This document shows, in pieces, positions 16,279 through 24,293 of a DNA stretch of 64,000 nt. Position 1 is the first letter of the stretch. Every line of letters starts with the position of its first letter. The notes below the pieces were generated by a model. It had not been told where the DNA came from and searched no databases. It was given only the letters and a program-made list of their open reading frames with translations. The DNA is from Streptomyces sp. HmicA12 (GTDB lineage Bacteria > Actinomycetota > Actinomycetes > Streptomycetales > Streptomycetaceae): contig NZ_KB891807.1 in assembly GCF_000373565.1 (NCBI RefSeq), positions 20,186 through 84,185 of the forward strand. The letters are read 5' to 3'. The position numbers were made by a program, and so were the translations under genes.

Positions 16279-16454
16279 TGTGACCTGTGCATGAGGTGGC
16301 GTCGGGCGGAAGGGGGAGGTGCGCGAAGCTCTTTGCAGGGGCGGTGGTGGGAGACGGGTGGGCGTACGGTGTTCTCGACAGACCGGTGGCCTGGGGCGAC
16401 ACTTGTTCGGCCCCGGCAGGTGCCACCTGTCAGGTCCTAGAGGAAGGTGTCCGA

Positions 16455-17261
16455 GTGTCCCGCCGCAGAATCGGCTTCTGGTACCGCTTCGCTGCGGTCC
16501 TGTGCAAACCGCCACTGGTGGTTCTGTTCAAGCGGGACTGGCGCGGAATGGAGAACATTCCTGCCGACGGCGGATTTATCACCGCGGTCAACCACAATTC
16601 GCATCTGGACCCGTTCCTGTACGCGCACTTTCAGTACAACACCGGACGGGTCCCGCGTTTCCTCGCCAAACACGGCCTCTTCAGGAAGGGGTTCGTGGGC
16701 GCCGCGATGCGCGGTACAGGGCAGATTCCCGTCTACCGCGAGTCCACGAACGCGCTGAGTGCGTTCCGTGCCGCGATCGACGCCGTGGAGCGCGGTGAGT
16801 GCGTCGCCTTCTATCCCGAAGGAACGCTCACGCGTGACCCCGAACTGTGGCCGATGACCGGTAAGACGGGTGTCGCCCGTGTGGCCCTGCAGACAAAGTG
16901 TCCGGTGATTCCGGTCGGGCAGTGGGGCGCCACCGACGCACTGCCGCCGTATGCCAAGAAGCCGGATTTCTTCCCGCGCAAGACGCATCACGTACTCGCC
17001 GGTGAACCGGTCGATCTCGCGGCGTACTACGACAAAGAAATCACTCCGGAACTCCTCAAGGAGGTGACCGAGGTCATCATGACCGCGATCACGGCCGAGG
17101 TGGCGGAACTGCGGGGCGAGACGGCCCCGCGGAAGCGGTACGACCCGCGTGAGGCGCGCATCGAGCAGCGCCGCAAGCTGCAGGACGGCAAGAGGGCGAA
17201 GTCGCAGGCGGGCAACGGGAGTTCGACGTCCGGCAGTACCACCGAGGAGAGCGCCAAGTGA
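16455..17261 (+). CDS. plsC: 1-acyl-sn-glycerol-3-phosphate acyltransferase
   Basis: PlsC-family acyltransferase of 268 residues that adds the second acyl chain to lysophosphatidate at the membrane. The catalytic NHxxxxD motif is NHNSHLD (about residues 46-52); the substrate-binding FYPEGTLT block is also present. It has a basic, Ser/Gly-rich C-terminal tail of about 45 residues. The GTG at 16455 follows AGGAAGG at seven bases. Its stop overlaps the gpsA start (GTGA), coupling phosphatidate synthesis with glycerol-3-phosphate supply. Confidence 0.93.
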   Translation: MSRRRIGFWYRFAAVLCKPPLVVLFKRDWRGMENIPADGGFITAVNHNSHLDPFLYAHFQYNTGRVPRFLAKHGLFRKGFVGAAMRGTGQIPVYRESTNALSAFRAAIDAVERGECVAFYPEGTLTRDPELWPMTGKTGVARVALQTKCPVIPVGQWGATDALPPYAKKPDFFPRKTHHVLAGEPVDLAAYYDKEITPELLKEVTEVIMTAITAEVAELRGETAPRKRYDPREARIEQRRKLQDGKRAKSQAGNGSSTSGSTTEESAK

Positions 17262-18271
17262 CGACCCGACCCGTGAAGGCCGCTGTGTTCGGGACCGGTT
17301 CGTGGGGCACGGCGTTCGGCATGGTGCTCGCGGACGCGGGCTGCGACGTCACGCTGTGGGGCCGCCGTGCCGAGCTCGCCGAAGCCGTCAACTCCACGCG
17401 TACGAACCCGGATTACCTGCCCGGCGTGGAGCTCCCGGCCGGTCTGCGCGCCACGACCGACGCCGCCGAGGCCGCCGCGGACGCCGACTTCACGGTGCTC
17501 GCCGTGCCGTCGCAGACGCTGCGCGCCAACCTCGCCGACTGGACGCCGCTGCTCGCTCCCGACACGGTTCTCGTCTCCCTGATGAAGGGCGTCGAGCTCG
17601 GTTCGGCGATGCGGATGAGCGAGGTCATCGAGGACGTCACGAAGGTCGGCGAGAACCGCATCGCGGTCGTCACCGGACCCAACCTCGCGCGCGAGATCGC
17701 CGCGCGGCAGCCGGCCGCCGCGGTCGTCGCCTGCCGCGACGAGACAGTGGCCCGCCGGCTCCAAGTCGCCTGCCACACCCCGTACTTCAGGCCGTACACG
17801 GAGATCGACGTGGTCGGCTGCGAACTCGGCGGCGCGGTCAAGAACGTCATCGGGCTCGCCGTCGGCATCGCCGACGGCATGGGGCTCGGCGACAACACGA
17901 AGGGCTCGCTCATCACGCGCGGGCTCGCGGAGACGATGCGCCTCGGACTCGCCATGGGCGCGGACCCGCTGACCTTCTCCGGGCTCGCCGGGCTCGGCGA
18001 CCTGGTGGCCACCTGCTCCTCGCCGCTGTCCCGCAACCACACCTTCGGCACGAACCTCGGCAAGGGCATGACCCTCGAGGAGACCATCGCGGTCACCAAG
18101 CAGACCGCCGAGGGCGTCAAGTCCTGCGAGTCCGTGCTGGAACTGGCGCGCCGCCACGGAGTCGACATGCCGATCACGGAGACCGTCGTCGCGATCGTCC
18201 ACGAGGGCAAGCCGCCGGTCGTCGCCGTGAAGGAGCTCATGTCGCGCTCCGCCAAGGCCGAGCGACGCTGA
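17258..18271 (+). CDS. gpsA: NAD(P)-dependent glycerol-3-phosphate dehydrogenase
   Basis: GpsA of 337 residues, reducing dihydroxyacetone phosphate to sn-glycerol 3-phosphate for phospholipids. The N-terminal Rossmann motif is GTGSWGTA (residues 12-19); the catalytic Lys is in GGAVKNVIG and the substrate block is GDNTKGSLITRGLAE. It starts at the GTG overlapping the plsC stop by 4 bp, a clear translational coupling, and supplies the backbone used by PlsC. ddl follows after 93 bp with its own candidate promoter. Confidence 0.97.
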   Translation: MTTRPVKAAVFGTGSWGTAFGMVLADAGCDVTLWGRRAELAEAVNSTRTNPDYLPGVELPAGLRATTDAAEAAADADFTVLAVPSQTLRANLADWTPLLAPDTVLVSLMKGVELGSAMRMSEVIEDVTKVGENRIAVVTGPNLAREIAARQPAAAVVACRDETVARRLQVACHTPYFRPYTEIDVVGCELGGAVKNVIGLAVGIADGMGLGDNTKGSLITRGLAETMRLGLAMGADPLTFSGLAGLGDLVATCSSPLSRNHTFGTNLGKGMTLEETIAVTKQTAEGVKSCESVLELARRHGVDMPITETVVAIVHEGKPPVVAVKELMSRSAKAERR

Positions 18272-18326
18272 GCGACGGCCGCGGGACCGCCCGGGGGACG
18301 ACGGCACGACCGGTGCTCTGCGGGCA

Positions 18327-18355
18327 CTGACTCTCGTACTACCAGCAGGTACGCT
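18327..18355 (+). promoter_or_regulatory. Candidate ddl promoter
   Basis: CTGACT (18327-18332) and TACGCT (18350-18355) are separated by 17 bases. The predicted transcript start falls within a few bases of the ddl ATG (18365), and no ribosome-binding sequence is seen, so the message may be leaderless or nearly so. Confidence 0.45.
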
Positions 18356-18364
18356 CAACGCGAT

Positions 18365-19567
18365 ATGAGCAGCGAGAACCTTCCCCAGAGCCCTGCGTCC
18401 GCCGCGTCGTCGGACGCGTCATCGGCCTCGTCGGATGCTTCGTCGAACGGGCAGAAGCCGCGTGTGGCCGTCGTCTTCGGCGGCCGCAGCTCCGAGCACG
18501 GTGTCTCCGTCGTCACGGCCGGCGCCGTGCTGCGCGCCATCGACCGCTCCAAGTACGACGTGCTGCCCATCGGCATCACGCGCGAGGGGCGTTGGGCGCT
18601 GACGTCGGACGACCCCGAGCGGATGGCGATCACGGACCGGCAGGTGCCCGACGTCGACGATCTCGCCGAGTCGTCCGAGGGCGGCGTGGTGCTCCCGGTC
18701 GACCCGTCGTCGCGCGAGGTCGTCTACACCGAGCCGGGCTCCGTGCCCAAGGCGCTCGGCGACGTGGACGTCGTCTTCCCGGTGCTGCACGGCCCGTACG
18801 GCGAGGACGGCACGATCCAGGGTCTCCTGGACCTGTCCGGGACCCCGTACGTCGGCTGCGGTGTGCTCTCCTCGGCCGTCGGCCAGGACAAGGAGTACAT
18901 GAAGCGGATCTTCACGTCCTTCGGACTGAAGGTCGGGCCTTACGTGGTGGTCCGCCCCCGGGAGTGGGAGCGGGACCAGGACGGCGCGCGGCGGCGGATC
19001 GCCGACTTCGTGGGCGAGCACGGCTGGCCGCTGTTCGTGAAGCCCGCGCGTGCCGGTTCGTCGTTCGGCATCACCAAGGTCGAGTCCTTCGACGGGCTCG
19101 ACGAGGCGATGGAGACGGCGCGCGCCCACGACCCGAAGGTCATCATCGAGGCGGGCATCGTCGGGCGCGAGATCGAGTGCGGCGTGCTCGAGTTCGAGGA
19201 CGGGCCGCGCGCGTCGGTCCCGGCCGAGATCCCGCCGGTGCAGGCGCACGACTTCTACGACTTCGAGGCCAAGTACATCGACTCCGCGGCCGGGATCGTG
19301 CCCGCGCCGCTGACCGACGAGGAGACCGCCGAGGTGCGGCGGCTGGCCGTCGAGGCGTTCGAGGCGGTGTCCTGCGAGGGGATCGTGCGCGCGGACTTCT
19401 TCCTCACGGAGGACGGGGAGTTCGTGATCAACGAGATCAACACGCTGCCCGGCTTCACGCCGATCTCGATGTACCCGCGGATGTGGCAGGAGAGCGGCGT
19501 CAGCTACCCGGAGCTGGTGGACCGGCTGCTGCAGGCGGCGCTGCGACGGTCCACGGGCCTGCGGTAG
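18365..19567 (+). CDS. ddlA: D-alanine--D-alanine ligase
   Basis: ATP-grasp ligase of 400 residues that makes D-Ala-D-Ala for peptidoglycan. A Ser/Ala-rich 30-residue leader precedes VAVVFGGRSSEHGVSVVTA; conserved blocks include FPVLHGPYGEDGTIQG, the ATP-binding VKPARAGSSFGITKV and the C-terminal EINTLPGFTPISMYP with metal-binding Glu/Asn. The layout is that of housekeeping Ddl rather than a VanA-type D-Ala-D-Lac ligase, but specificity residues were not modelled. It is convergent with the DUF3515 gene 50 bp away. Confidence 0.95.
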   Translation: MSSENLPQSPASAASSDASSASSDASSNGQKPRVAVVFGGRSSEHGVSVVTAGAVLRAIDRSKYDVLPIGITREGRWALTSDDPERMAITDRQVPDVDDLAESSEGGVVLPVDPSSREVVYTEPGSVPKALGDVDVVFPVLHGPYGEDGTIQGLLDLSGTPYVGCGVLSSAVGQDKEYMKRIFTSFGLKVGPYVVVRPREWERDQDGARRRIADFVGEHGWPLFVKPARAGSSFGITKVESFDGLDEAMETARAHDPKVIIEAGIVGREIECGVLEFEDGPRASVPAEIPPVQAHDFYDFEAKYIDSAAGIVPAPLTDEETAEVRRLAVEAFEAVSCEGIVRADFFLTEDGEFVINEINTLPGFTPISMYPRMWQESGVSYPELVDRLLQAALRRSTGLR

Positions 19568-19617
19568 CACCTCCGGCCCGAGGGCCAGGGTCCGGTGCGG
19601 GCCGCCTCGGAGAGGTT

Positions 19618-20127
19618 CTAGTCGGCGATCCCCTTGGGGATCGCCTTCTTGATGGGCCCGGCCAGGTCGACCAGGGGGCCCGCGCCGACCTGGGAGACCA
19701 GGTCCTTGGGGATCGTCACCTCCACGTAGGCGCGGCGGCTTCCCGTCGTCATCTGCTGTGTGCCGTCGCCGAGTTCGTCGACGATCCACTCCACGTTGTC
19801 GACGGTCGCGGGATTGCTGCTCGCCTTCGCCGCCGCGTCGGGCCACGGCACACCGCAGCGCAGTATGATCGCGGGGCTTCCCCACGCCGCGGTGAGCTCG
19901 GAACTCGGCTCGGGATCGTTGCGCTCCAGTCCGTCGACCTTCCGCGGCAGCACCTTGTCCAGGTCCCGGCACAACTTCGTGACCGACGCCTCCGGTGTGG
20001 GAACCGTCGCCTCGGGCGCGTCGTCCGTGGAAGAGCAACCCGCGGCGGCGATCAGCAAAGACAGTGCGGGCAACCCGATGACGAGTCGGCCGAGACGGTG
20101 CCGGTGACGGAAAGAGTTCACCGGCAC
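19618..20127 (-). CDS. DUF3515 lipoprotein
   Basis: Secreted lipoprotein of 169 residues: positively charged start, hydrophobic segment VIGLPALSLLIAAAGC with lipobox AAGC, a Ser/Thr/Asp/Pro linker, and a DUF3515 domain containing two further cysteines (KLCRDLDKVLP and ILRCGVPWP), likely a disulfide. Function is unknown. The start is uncertain: GTG at 20125-20127 is used, a GTG two codons later is possible, and no clear ribosome site was seen. The Lrp-like gene ends 14 bp upstream on the same strand, so the two probably share a transcript. Confidence 0.87.
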   Translation of the reverse strand: MPVNSFRHRHRLGRLVIGLPALSLLIAAAGCSSTDDAPEATVPTPEASVTKLCRDLDKVLPRKVDGLERNDPEPSSELTAAWGSPAIILRCGVPWPDAAAKASSNPATVDNVEWIVDELGDGTQQMTTGSRRAYVEVTIPKDLVSQVGAGPLVDLAGPIKKAIPKGIAD

Positions 20128-20141
20128 AGGGTAGACGGGGG

Positions 20142-20375
20142 CTACAGGTGGACGACCGGGCAGGTCAGGGTGCGCGTGATGCCATCCACTTGCTGGACCT
20201 TGGCGACCACCATGCGACCCAGTTCGTCGACGGTGTCTGCCTGTGCACGCACGATCACGTCATAGGGACCGGTGACATCCTCGGCCTGTATGACACCTGG
20301 AATCTTCCCGATCAGCTCGGCGACTGTCGACGCCTTGCCTACTTCGGTCTGGATCAGGATGTACGCCTGTACCAC
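20142..20375 (-). CDS. Stand-alone Lrp/AsnC effector (RAM) domain protein
   Basis: 77-residue protein consisting only of the C-terminal effector-binding domain of Lrp/AsnC regulators (VVQAYILIQTEVGKASTVA through VTGPYDVIVRAQADTVDELGRMVV), with no DNA-binding helix-turn-helix. Such proteins form ring-shaped oligomers that bind amino acids and may modulate partners. The GTG at 20373-20375 follows GGAGG at four bases. It is probably co-transcribed with the DUF3515 gene, 14 bp downstream. Confidence 0.9.
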   Translation of the reverse strand: MVQAYILIQTEVGKASTVAELIGKIPGVIQAEDVTGPYDVIVRAQADTVDELGRMVVAKVQQVDGITRTLTCPVVHL

Positions 20376-20838
20376 GGAACCTCCAGGGCGGCCACGAGGA
20401 TCATGTGGGGGAGAAGGGACGCCACGGTATCGCGTCGCCGCTCGTCGCGGGGAGACCCGGGGTGGCTGTGGCGCACTCGCCGGGCACGGGCCCGGGGCGC
20501 GAGGCGTCACAGCGGATCGTCGGGGCGGTTCCACGAGGGAAGCGAAGGGAAGCGGAGGGCGTGCTCGTGCGAGGGTCTGAGGGCGTGACCGTGGATGCGA
20601 CTGCGGGCGCCGTCGTCGGTGGTGCCGTGGGTACGCCCGCGGGCAAGCCCGTGACAGAAACGGTACCCAGGAGGAGGACGGTCCGCGACCGCGCGTGGAC
20701 GCGGACAGTGAGGGGCCGCGTCCAGGAGCCGGGCGCGCGGACGGCGGCAGGGGCGATCCTTGAGGGCGTTGAGGGCACGGGGGACGTAGGGATGGTCCGC
20801 GATCGGGAACCGGTCGGTACAGAAAGGGCAGTACGCGC
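20376..20838. other. 463-bp region upstream of thiL; possible coupled ORF
   Basis: No gene is firmly supported. A plus-strand reading frame from GTG 20405 to the stop at 20840-20842 (145 residues, Arg/Gly/Val-rich) overlaps the thiL start in an ATGA arrangement, which would suit coupling. However, its third-position GC is lower than in neighbouring genes, it uses several AGG/AGA codons and it resembles nothing known. It more likely contains the divergent promoters for thiL and the Lrp-like gene. Confidence 0.35.
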
Positions 20839-21831
20839 ATGAAGGGCACCGTCGGCGAACTGGGGGAGTTCGGCCTCATCAGAGAGCTGACCTCCCGGCT
20901 CACCACCACCCCGGCCGTACGGATCGGCCCCGGCGACGACGCCGCCGTGGTCGCGGCGCCGGACCGCAGGGTCGTCGCCAGCACGGACGTCCTGCTGGAG
21001 AACCGGCACTTCAGGCGCGACTGGTCCACGGCGTACGACGTCGGCCGCAAGGCCGCCGCGCAGAACCTGGCCGATATCGCCGCCATGGGCGCCGTCCCCA
21101 CCGCGCTGCTGCTCGGCCTCGTGGTCCCCGCCGAACTGCCCGCATCCTGGCCCTCCGAGCTGATGGACGGGCTGCGCGACGAGTGCCAGGTCGCCGGCGC
21201 CGCCGTGGTCGGGGGCGATGTGGTGCGCGGTGACACGATCACCATCGCCATCACCGCCCTCGGCGATCTGCGCAACCACGACCCGGTGACCCGCGCCGGC
21301 GCGCAACCCGGAGACGTCGTCGCCGTCACGGGCTGGCTCGGCTGGTCCGCGGCCGGGTACGCCGTGCTCTCCCGGGGGTTCCGCTCGCCGCGCGCTTTCG
21401 TGGAGGCCCACCGCAGGCCCGAGCCCCCGTACGACGCGGGCCCCGCGGCGGCAGGACTCGGCGCCACCGCCATGTGTGACGTGAGCGACGGACTCATCGC
21501 CGACCTCGGCCACATCGCCGAGGCCAGCAAGGTCCGCATCGACATCAAGTCCGGGAAGGTGGACGTGCCTTCGCAGATGAACGACATCGGCCAGGCCGTC
21601 GGCGTCGACCCGCTGCAGTGGGTGCTGAGCGGGGGAGAGGACCACGCGATCGTGGCCACCTTCCCGGCGGACGTGAAGCTGCCGGCCCGCTGGAAGGTGA
21701 TCGGCGAGGTGCTCAACCCGTCGGCACTGCCCCAGGTCACCGTCGACGGAGCGTCGTGGACGAGCAAGGGCGGCTGGGACCACTTCGGGGACGGATCCTC
21801 CGACGGCTTCGGTGGGGAGATCGAGTCGTGA
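20839..21831 (+). CDS. thiL: Thiamine-monophosphate kinase
   Basis: ThiL of 330 residues, phosphorylating thiamine monophosphate to the active diphosphate. PurM/AIR-synthetase-like fold: GELGEFGLIRELTSRL, the ATP/metal-binding IGPGDDAAVV, STDVLLENRHFRRDW, and MCDVSDGLIADLGHIAEAS. The C-terminal part is intact (VLSGGEDHAIVATFP). The ATG at 20839 is preceded by AGAAAGGG. The stop overlaps the thiD start by 4 bp (GTGA), giving a two-gene thiamine operon. Confidence 0.96.
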   Translation: MKGTVGELGEFGLIRELTSRLTTTPAVRIGPGDDAAVVAAPDRRVVASTDVLLENRHFRRDWSTAYDVGRKAAAQNLADIAAMGAVPTALLLGLVVPAELPASWPSELMDGLRDECQVAGAAVVGGDVVRGDTITIAITALGDLRNHDPVTRAGAQPGDVVAVTGWLGWSAAGYAVLSRGFRSPRAFVEAHRRPEPPYDAGPAAAGLGATAMCDVSDGLIADLGHIAEASKVRIDIKSGKVDVPSQMNDIGQAVGVDPLQWVLSGGEDHAIVATFPADVKLPARWKVIGEVLNPSALPQVTVDGASWTSKGGWDHFGDGSSDGFGGEIES

Positions 21832-22769
21832 GCGCCGCTGTTTCCCGCCCCGTCCGGGTGCTGACCGTCGCCGGGTCCGACTCCGGGGGCGGTGCGGGGA
21901 TCCAGGCCGACCTGAAGACCATGCTGGCCCTCGGCACCCACGGCATGAGCGTCATCACGGCCGTAACCGCCCAGAACTCCCTTGGGGTGCAAGGAGCTTG
22001 GGAACTCCCGGTGGAGTCGGTGCGCGCGCAGTACCGCAGCGTCGTCGACGACATCGGCGTACAGGCGGTCAAGACGGGGATGCTCGCTTCGCCCGAACTC
22101 GTCGAATGCGTCGCCGAGTTGCTCGCCGGGACCGACGCCCCGGTCGTGGTCGACCCGGTCGGAGTGTCCAAGCACGGCGACGCGCTGCTCGCCACCTCGG
22201 CCCTGGACGCCGTCCGCACGAAACTGCTGCCGACCGCCACCGTGGCCACCCCGAACCTCGACGAGGTCGCTCAACTCACCGGCGTCCAGGTCGAGTCGGA
22301 GGCGGGGATGCGCCGGGCCGCTGCGGCCATGCTCGCGTTCGGGCCGCGCTGGGTCGTCATCAAGGGCGGACACCTGGGGTCCGGGAGCGGTGCGGGGTGC
22401 TCCGGCAGTGGGGATGCGCTCTCCGGTGGCGGCCATGGGGCCGTCGACAGTGGTCATGGATCCTCCGGTGGTTCAGGGGCCGGTTCTGCGGAGGCCGTGG
22501 ATCTGCTCACGGACGGGTCCGAGGAGCACTGGCTGCGTGCTCCGCGCTTCGACAACCGCCACACGCACGGCACGGGCTGCACCCTCGCCTCCGCGATCGC
22601 CGCCCAGCTGGCGAAGGGGCAGTCGGTGCCCGAGGCCGTGCGCTCGGCCAAGGAGTACGTGACCGGGGCGATCGCCGCCGGGTTCGCCCTGGGCGGCGGC
22701 ATCGGCCCGGTGGATCACGGCTGGCGGTTCAGGCCGGCGGAGGGCGCCGATTCCCCGGCCAGGCCGTAG
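21828..22769 (+). CDS. thiD: Hydroxymethylpyrimidine/phosphomethylpyrimidine kinase with Gly/Ser insertion
   Basis: ThiD of 313 residues, a ribokinase-fold enzyme making HMP diphosphate for thiamine. Conserved blocks: VAGSDSGGGAGIQADLK, TAVTAQNSLGV, VVDPVGVSKHGDALL and the catalytic GTGCTLASAIAA near residue 250. Between KGGHL and AEAVDLL there is an extra stretch of about 37 residues, nearly all Gly, Ser and Ala (residues 184-220), where relatives have only a few residues. It follows thiL by a 4-bp overlap. Its last 55 bp overlap the convergent monooxygenase gene, so the C-terminal residues are shared DNA. Confidence 0.93.
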   Translation: MSAAVSRPVRVLTVAGSDSGGGAGIQADLKTMLALGTHGMSVITAVTAQNSLGVQGAWELPVESVRAQYRSVVDDIGVQAVKTGMLASPELVECVAELLAGTDAPVVVDPVGVSKHGDALLATSALDAVRTKLLPTATVATPNLDEVAQLTGVQVESEAGMRRAAAAMLAFGPRWVVIKGGHLGSGSGAGCSGSGDALSGGGHGAVDSGHGSSGGSGAGSAEAVDLLTDGSEEHWLRAPRFDNRHTHGTGCTLASAIAAQLAKGQSVPEAVRSAKEYVTGAIAAGFALGGGIGPVDHGWRFRPAEGADSPARP

Positions 22770-24169
22770 GCCTTCAGCTCCAGATTGCTCGCCGCCTTCT
22801 CGGTGAGGCGCTTGAAGAACCCCGCCAGGAAGCGCGAGCTGAGCATCCGGTAGGCCCGGTCGCGGCTGCGGATCTTCTTCTCGGTCGGCGGGGCGAAGAA
22901 CGACCCCGCGTTCCCGGATATCTTCTGGCAGCCCTTCGCGTACTTCGTGATCTCCGCCTCGAAGGCGGCGAACGCGGTGCGGTGGTCACCCCGGGCCGCC
23001 GCCAGCTCGCCCGCCAGGACGTACGCCGACACCAGCGCGGTGCCCGTGCCTATGCCGCCCATGGTCGCGCCGTACCCCGCGTCGCCGAGCAGGACCACGC
23101 GGCCCTTGGAGAGCCGGTCCACGTGGATCTGGGCGATCGCGTCGAAGTACAGGTCGTCGGCGTCGTCGAGCGCGGCGAGCATCTGCTCCACGTGCGGCCA
23201 GTCCATGCCGCGCAGCTTGTCGGCGACGATCTTCTTCTGCTGTGCGGTGTCCTTGCGGTCGTACGTGAGCTGCTCCGACTCGAAGACGATGCCCGCGCCG
23301 GCCCGGTCGGGGTCGCCGTCGTAGTTGCTGATCATCGCGGTGCGGCCGGGCTCGGTGTACAGGCGTGCTGTCCGGTCCAGGCCCAGATGGTTGGGCATGT
23401 CGAACCCGGCGACGTAGTAGCCGAAGAAGCGCAGGTACTGCGACTCGTCGCCGAAGACGAGGCCGCGGGTGTGCGAGTGCAGGCCGTCCGCGCCGACGAC
23501 GAGGTCGAACGTGCGGGGTGCGCCGTGGTCGAAGGTGACGTCGACACCCGTGGCGGTCTCGGTGAGCGAGGTGATCGAGTTGCCGAAGACGTACTGCACC
23601 GTGTCCTTGGTGCGCTCGTACAGAAGCTGGGAGAGGTCGCCGCGGAAGACCTCGACGTCGCCGCTCATCAGATACGCGGGCAGGTCCACGCGGTCGGTGT
23701 CGTCCGCGTTCACGATGGTCTGGCGGCCCATGTCCGTCTGGATCCTGTGCAGGTCGTCCCAGATGCCCATGCGGGTCAGGACGGTGCGGTGGACATGGCC
23801 GCGGAAGTCCACCGCGAACCCGCCCTCGCGCAGGGCCGGGGCCTTCTCGACGACCGTGACGCGGGCGCCCTGGCGGGAGAGCCAGAAGGCGATCGCGGGT
23901 CCGGCGATGCTGGCTCCGGCGACCAGGACATCGAGGTGGGCGAGGGTGTCGGCCGGGGTGGGCTCGGGGCTGGTGGCGGTGGCGGTGGCGGTTGTGGGTG
24001 AGGTGCCGAGGCCGGTCGTGGGCTGGTGGTCGGTGGCCTCGGCCGACAGCGGGGCGGTGGTGTCTGTCGGCAGCGGGCCGGTGGCCGTGGTGCTCGGCCC
24101 GGCTGTGCGGCCGCCGGTGGTGTTCGTCTCGGCTGCGTGGGCGTCGGTCGTGTGCGTCTGCTTCGTCAT
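22715..24169 (-). CDS. FAD-dependent monooxygenase (aromatic hydroxylase/TetX-like group)
   Basis: Flavoprotein monooxygenase of 484 residues. A Thr/Ala/Pro-rich disordered leader of about 75 residues precedes the dinucleotide fold (LDVLVAGASIAGPAIAFWLSRQGARVTVVE), then LVVGADGLHSHTRGLVFG (DG motif) and RVVLLGDAGYGATMGGIGTGTAL (GD motif). Family members hydroxylate aromatic metabolites or inactivate antibiotics; the substrate is unknown. No ribosome site precedes the ATG at 24167-24169, consistent with a leaderless transcript from a promoter close to the upstream repeat array. The gene lies downstream of an AfsR-like regulator on the same strand, and its 3' end runs 55 bp into thiD. Confidence 0.9.
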   Translation of the reverse strand: MTKQTHTTDAHAAETNTTGGRTAGPSTTATGPLPTDTTAPLSAEATDHQPTTGLGTSPTTATATATSPEPTPADTLAHLDVLVAGASIAGPAIAFWLSRQGARVTVVEKAPALREGGFAVDFRGHVHRTVLTRMGIWDDLHRIQTDMGRQTIVNADDTDRVDLPAYLMSGDVEVFRGDLSQLLYERTKDTVQYVFGNSITSLTETATGVDVTFDHGAPRTFDLVVGADGLHSHTRGLVFGDESQYLRFFGYYVAGFDMPNHLGLDRTARLYTEPGRTAMISNYDGDPDRAGAGIVFESEQLTYDRKDTAQQKKIVADKLRGMDWPHVEQMLAALDDADDLYFDAIAQIHVDRLSKGRVVLLGDAGYGATMGGIGTGTALVSAYVLAGELAAARGDHRTAFAAFEAEITKYAKGCQKISGNAGSFFAPPTEKKIRSRDRAYRMLSSRFLAGFFKRLTEKAASNLELKAYGLAGESAPSAGLNRQP

Positions 24170-24191
24170 GGCAGTGAGCTTGCGGCCGGGC

Positions 24192-24241
24192 GCTTACCGA
24201 TCGCTGACCACCTGCTGACCACGGCTTACCGGGCGCTGACC
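24192..24241 (-). promoter_or_regulatory. Array of five helically phased GGTMAGC repeats, candidate SARP operator
   Basis: Read on the minus strand, GGTCAGC occurs at 24241-24235, 24220-24214 and 24209-24203, and GGTAAGC at 24230-24224 and 24198-24192. Start-to-start spacing is 11, 10, 11 and 11 bases, so all repeats face the same side of the helix. A diverged copy (GGTAGGC) lies at 24262-24256. The array ends 22 bases before the monooxygenase ATG, where SARP/AfsR-family activators bind direct repeats next to the -10 region. Confidence 0.7.
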
Positions 24242-24293
24242 GCGATGCGCCGACGGCCTACCGTGCCGGTGCGGGCCGTGTGCCGCCGTGGCA

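Noticed and set aside
20142..22457. 771-codon minus-strand frame starting with a GGAGGATCC-ATG block inside thiD
   Set aside because: Only its last 77 codons match a family (the Lrp-like gene with its own ribosome site). The remainder is antisense to thiL/thiD. The good ribosome-site lookalike arises by chance in the Gly/Ser insertion.
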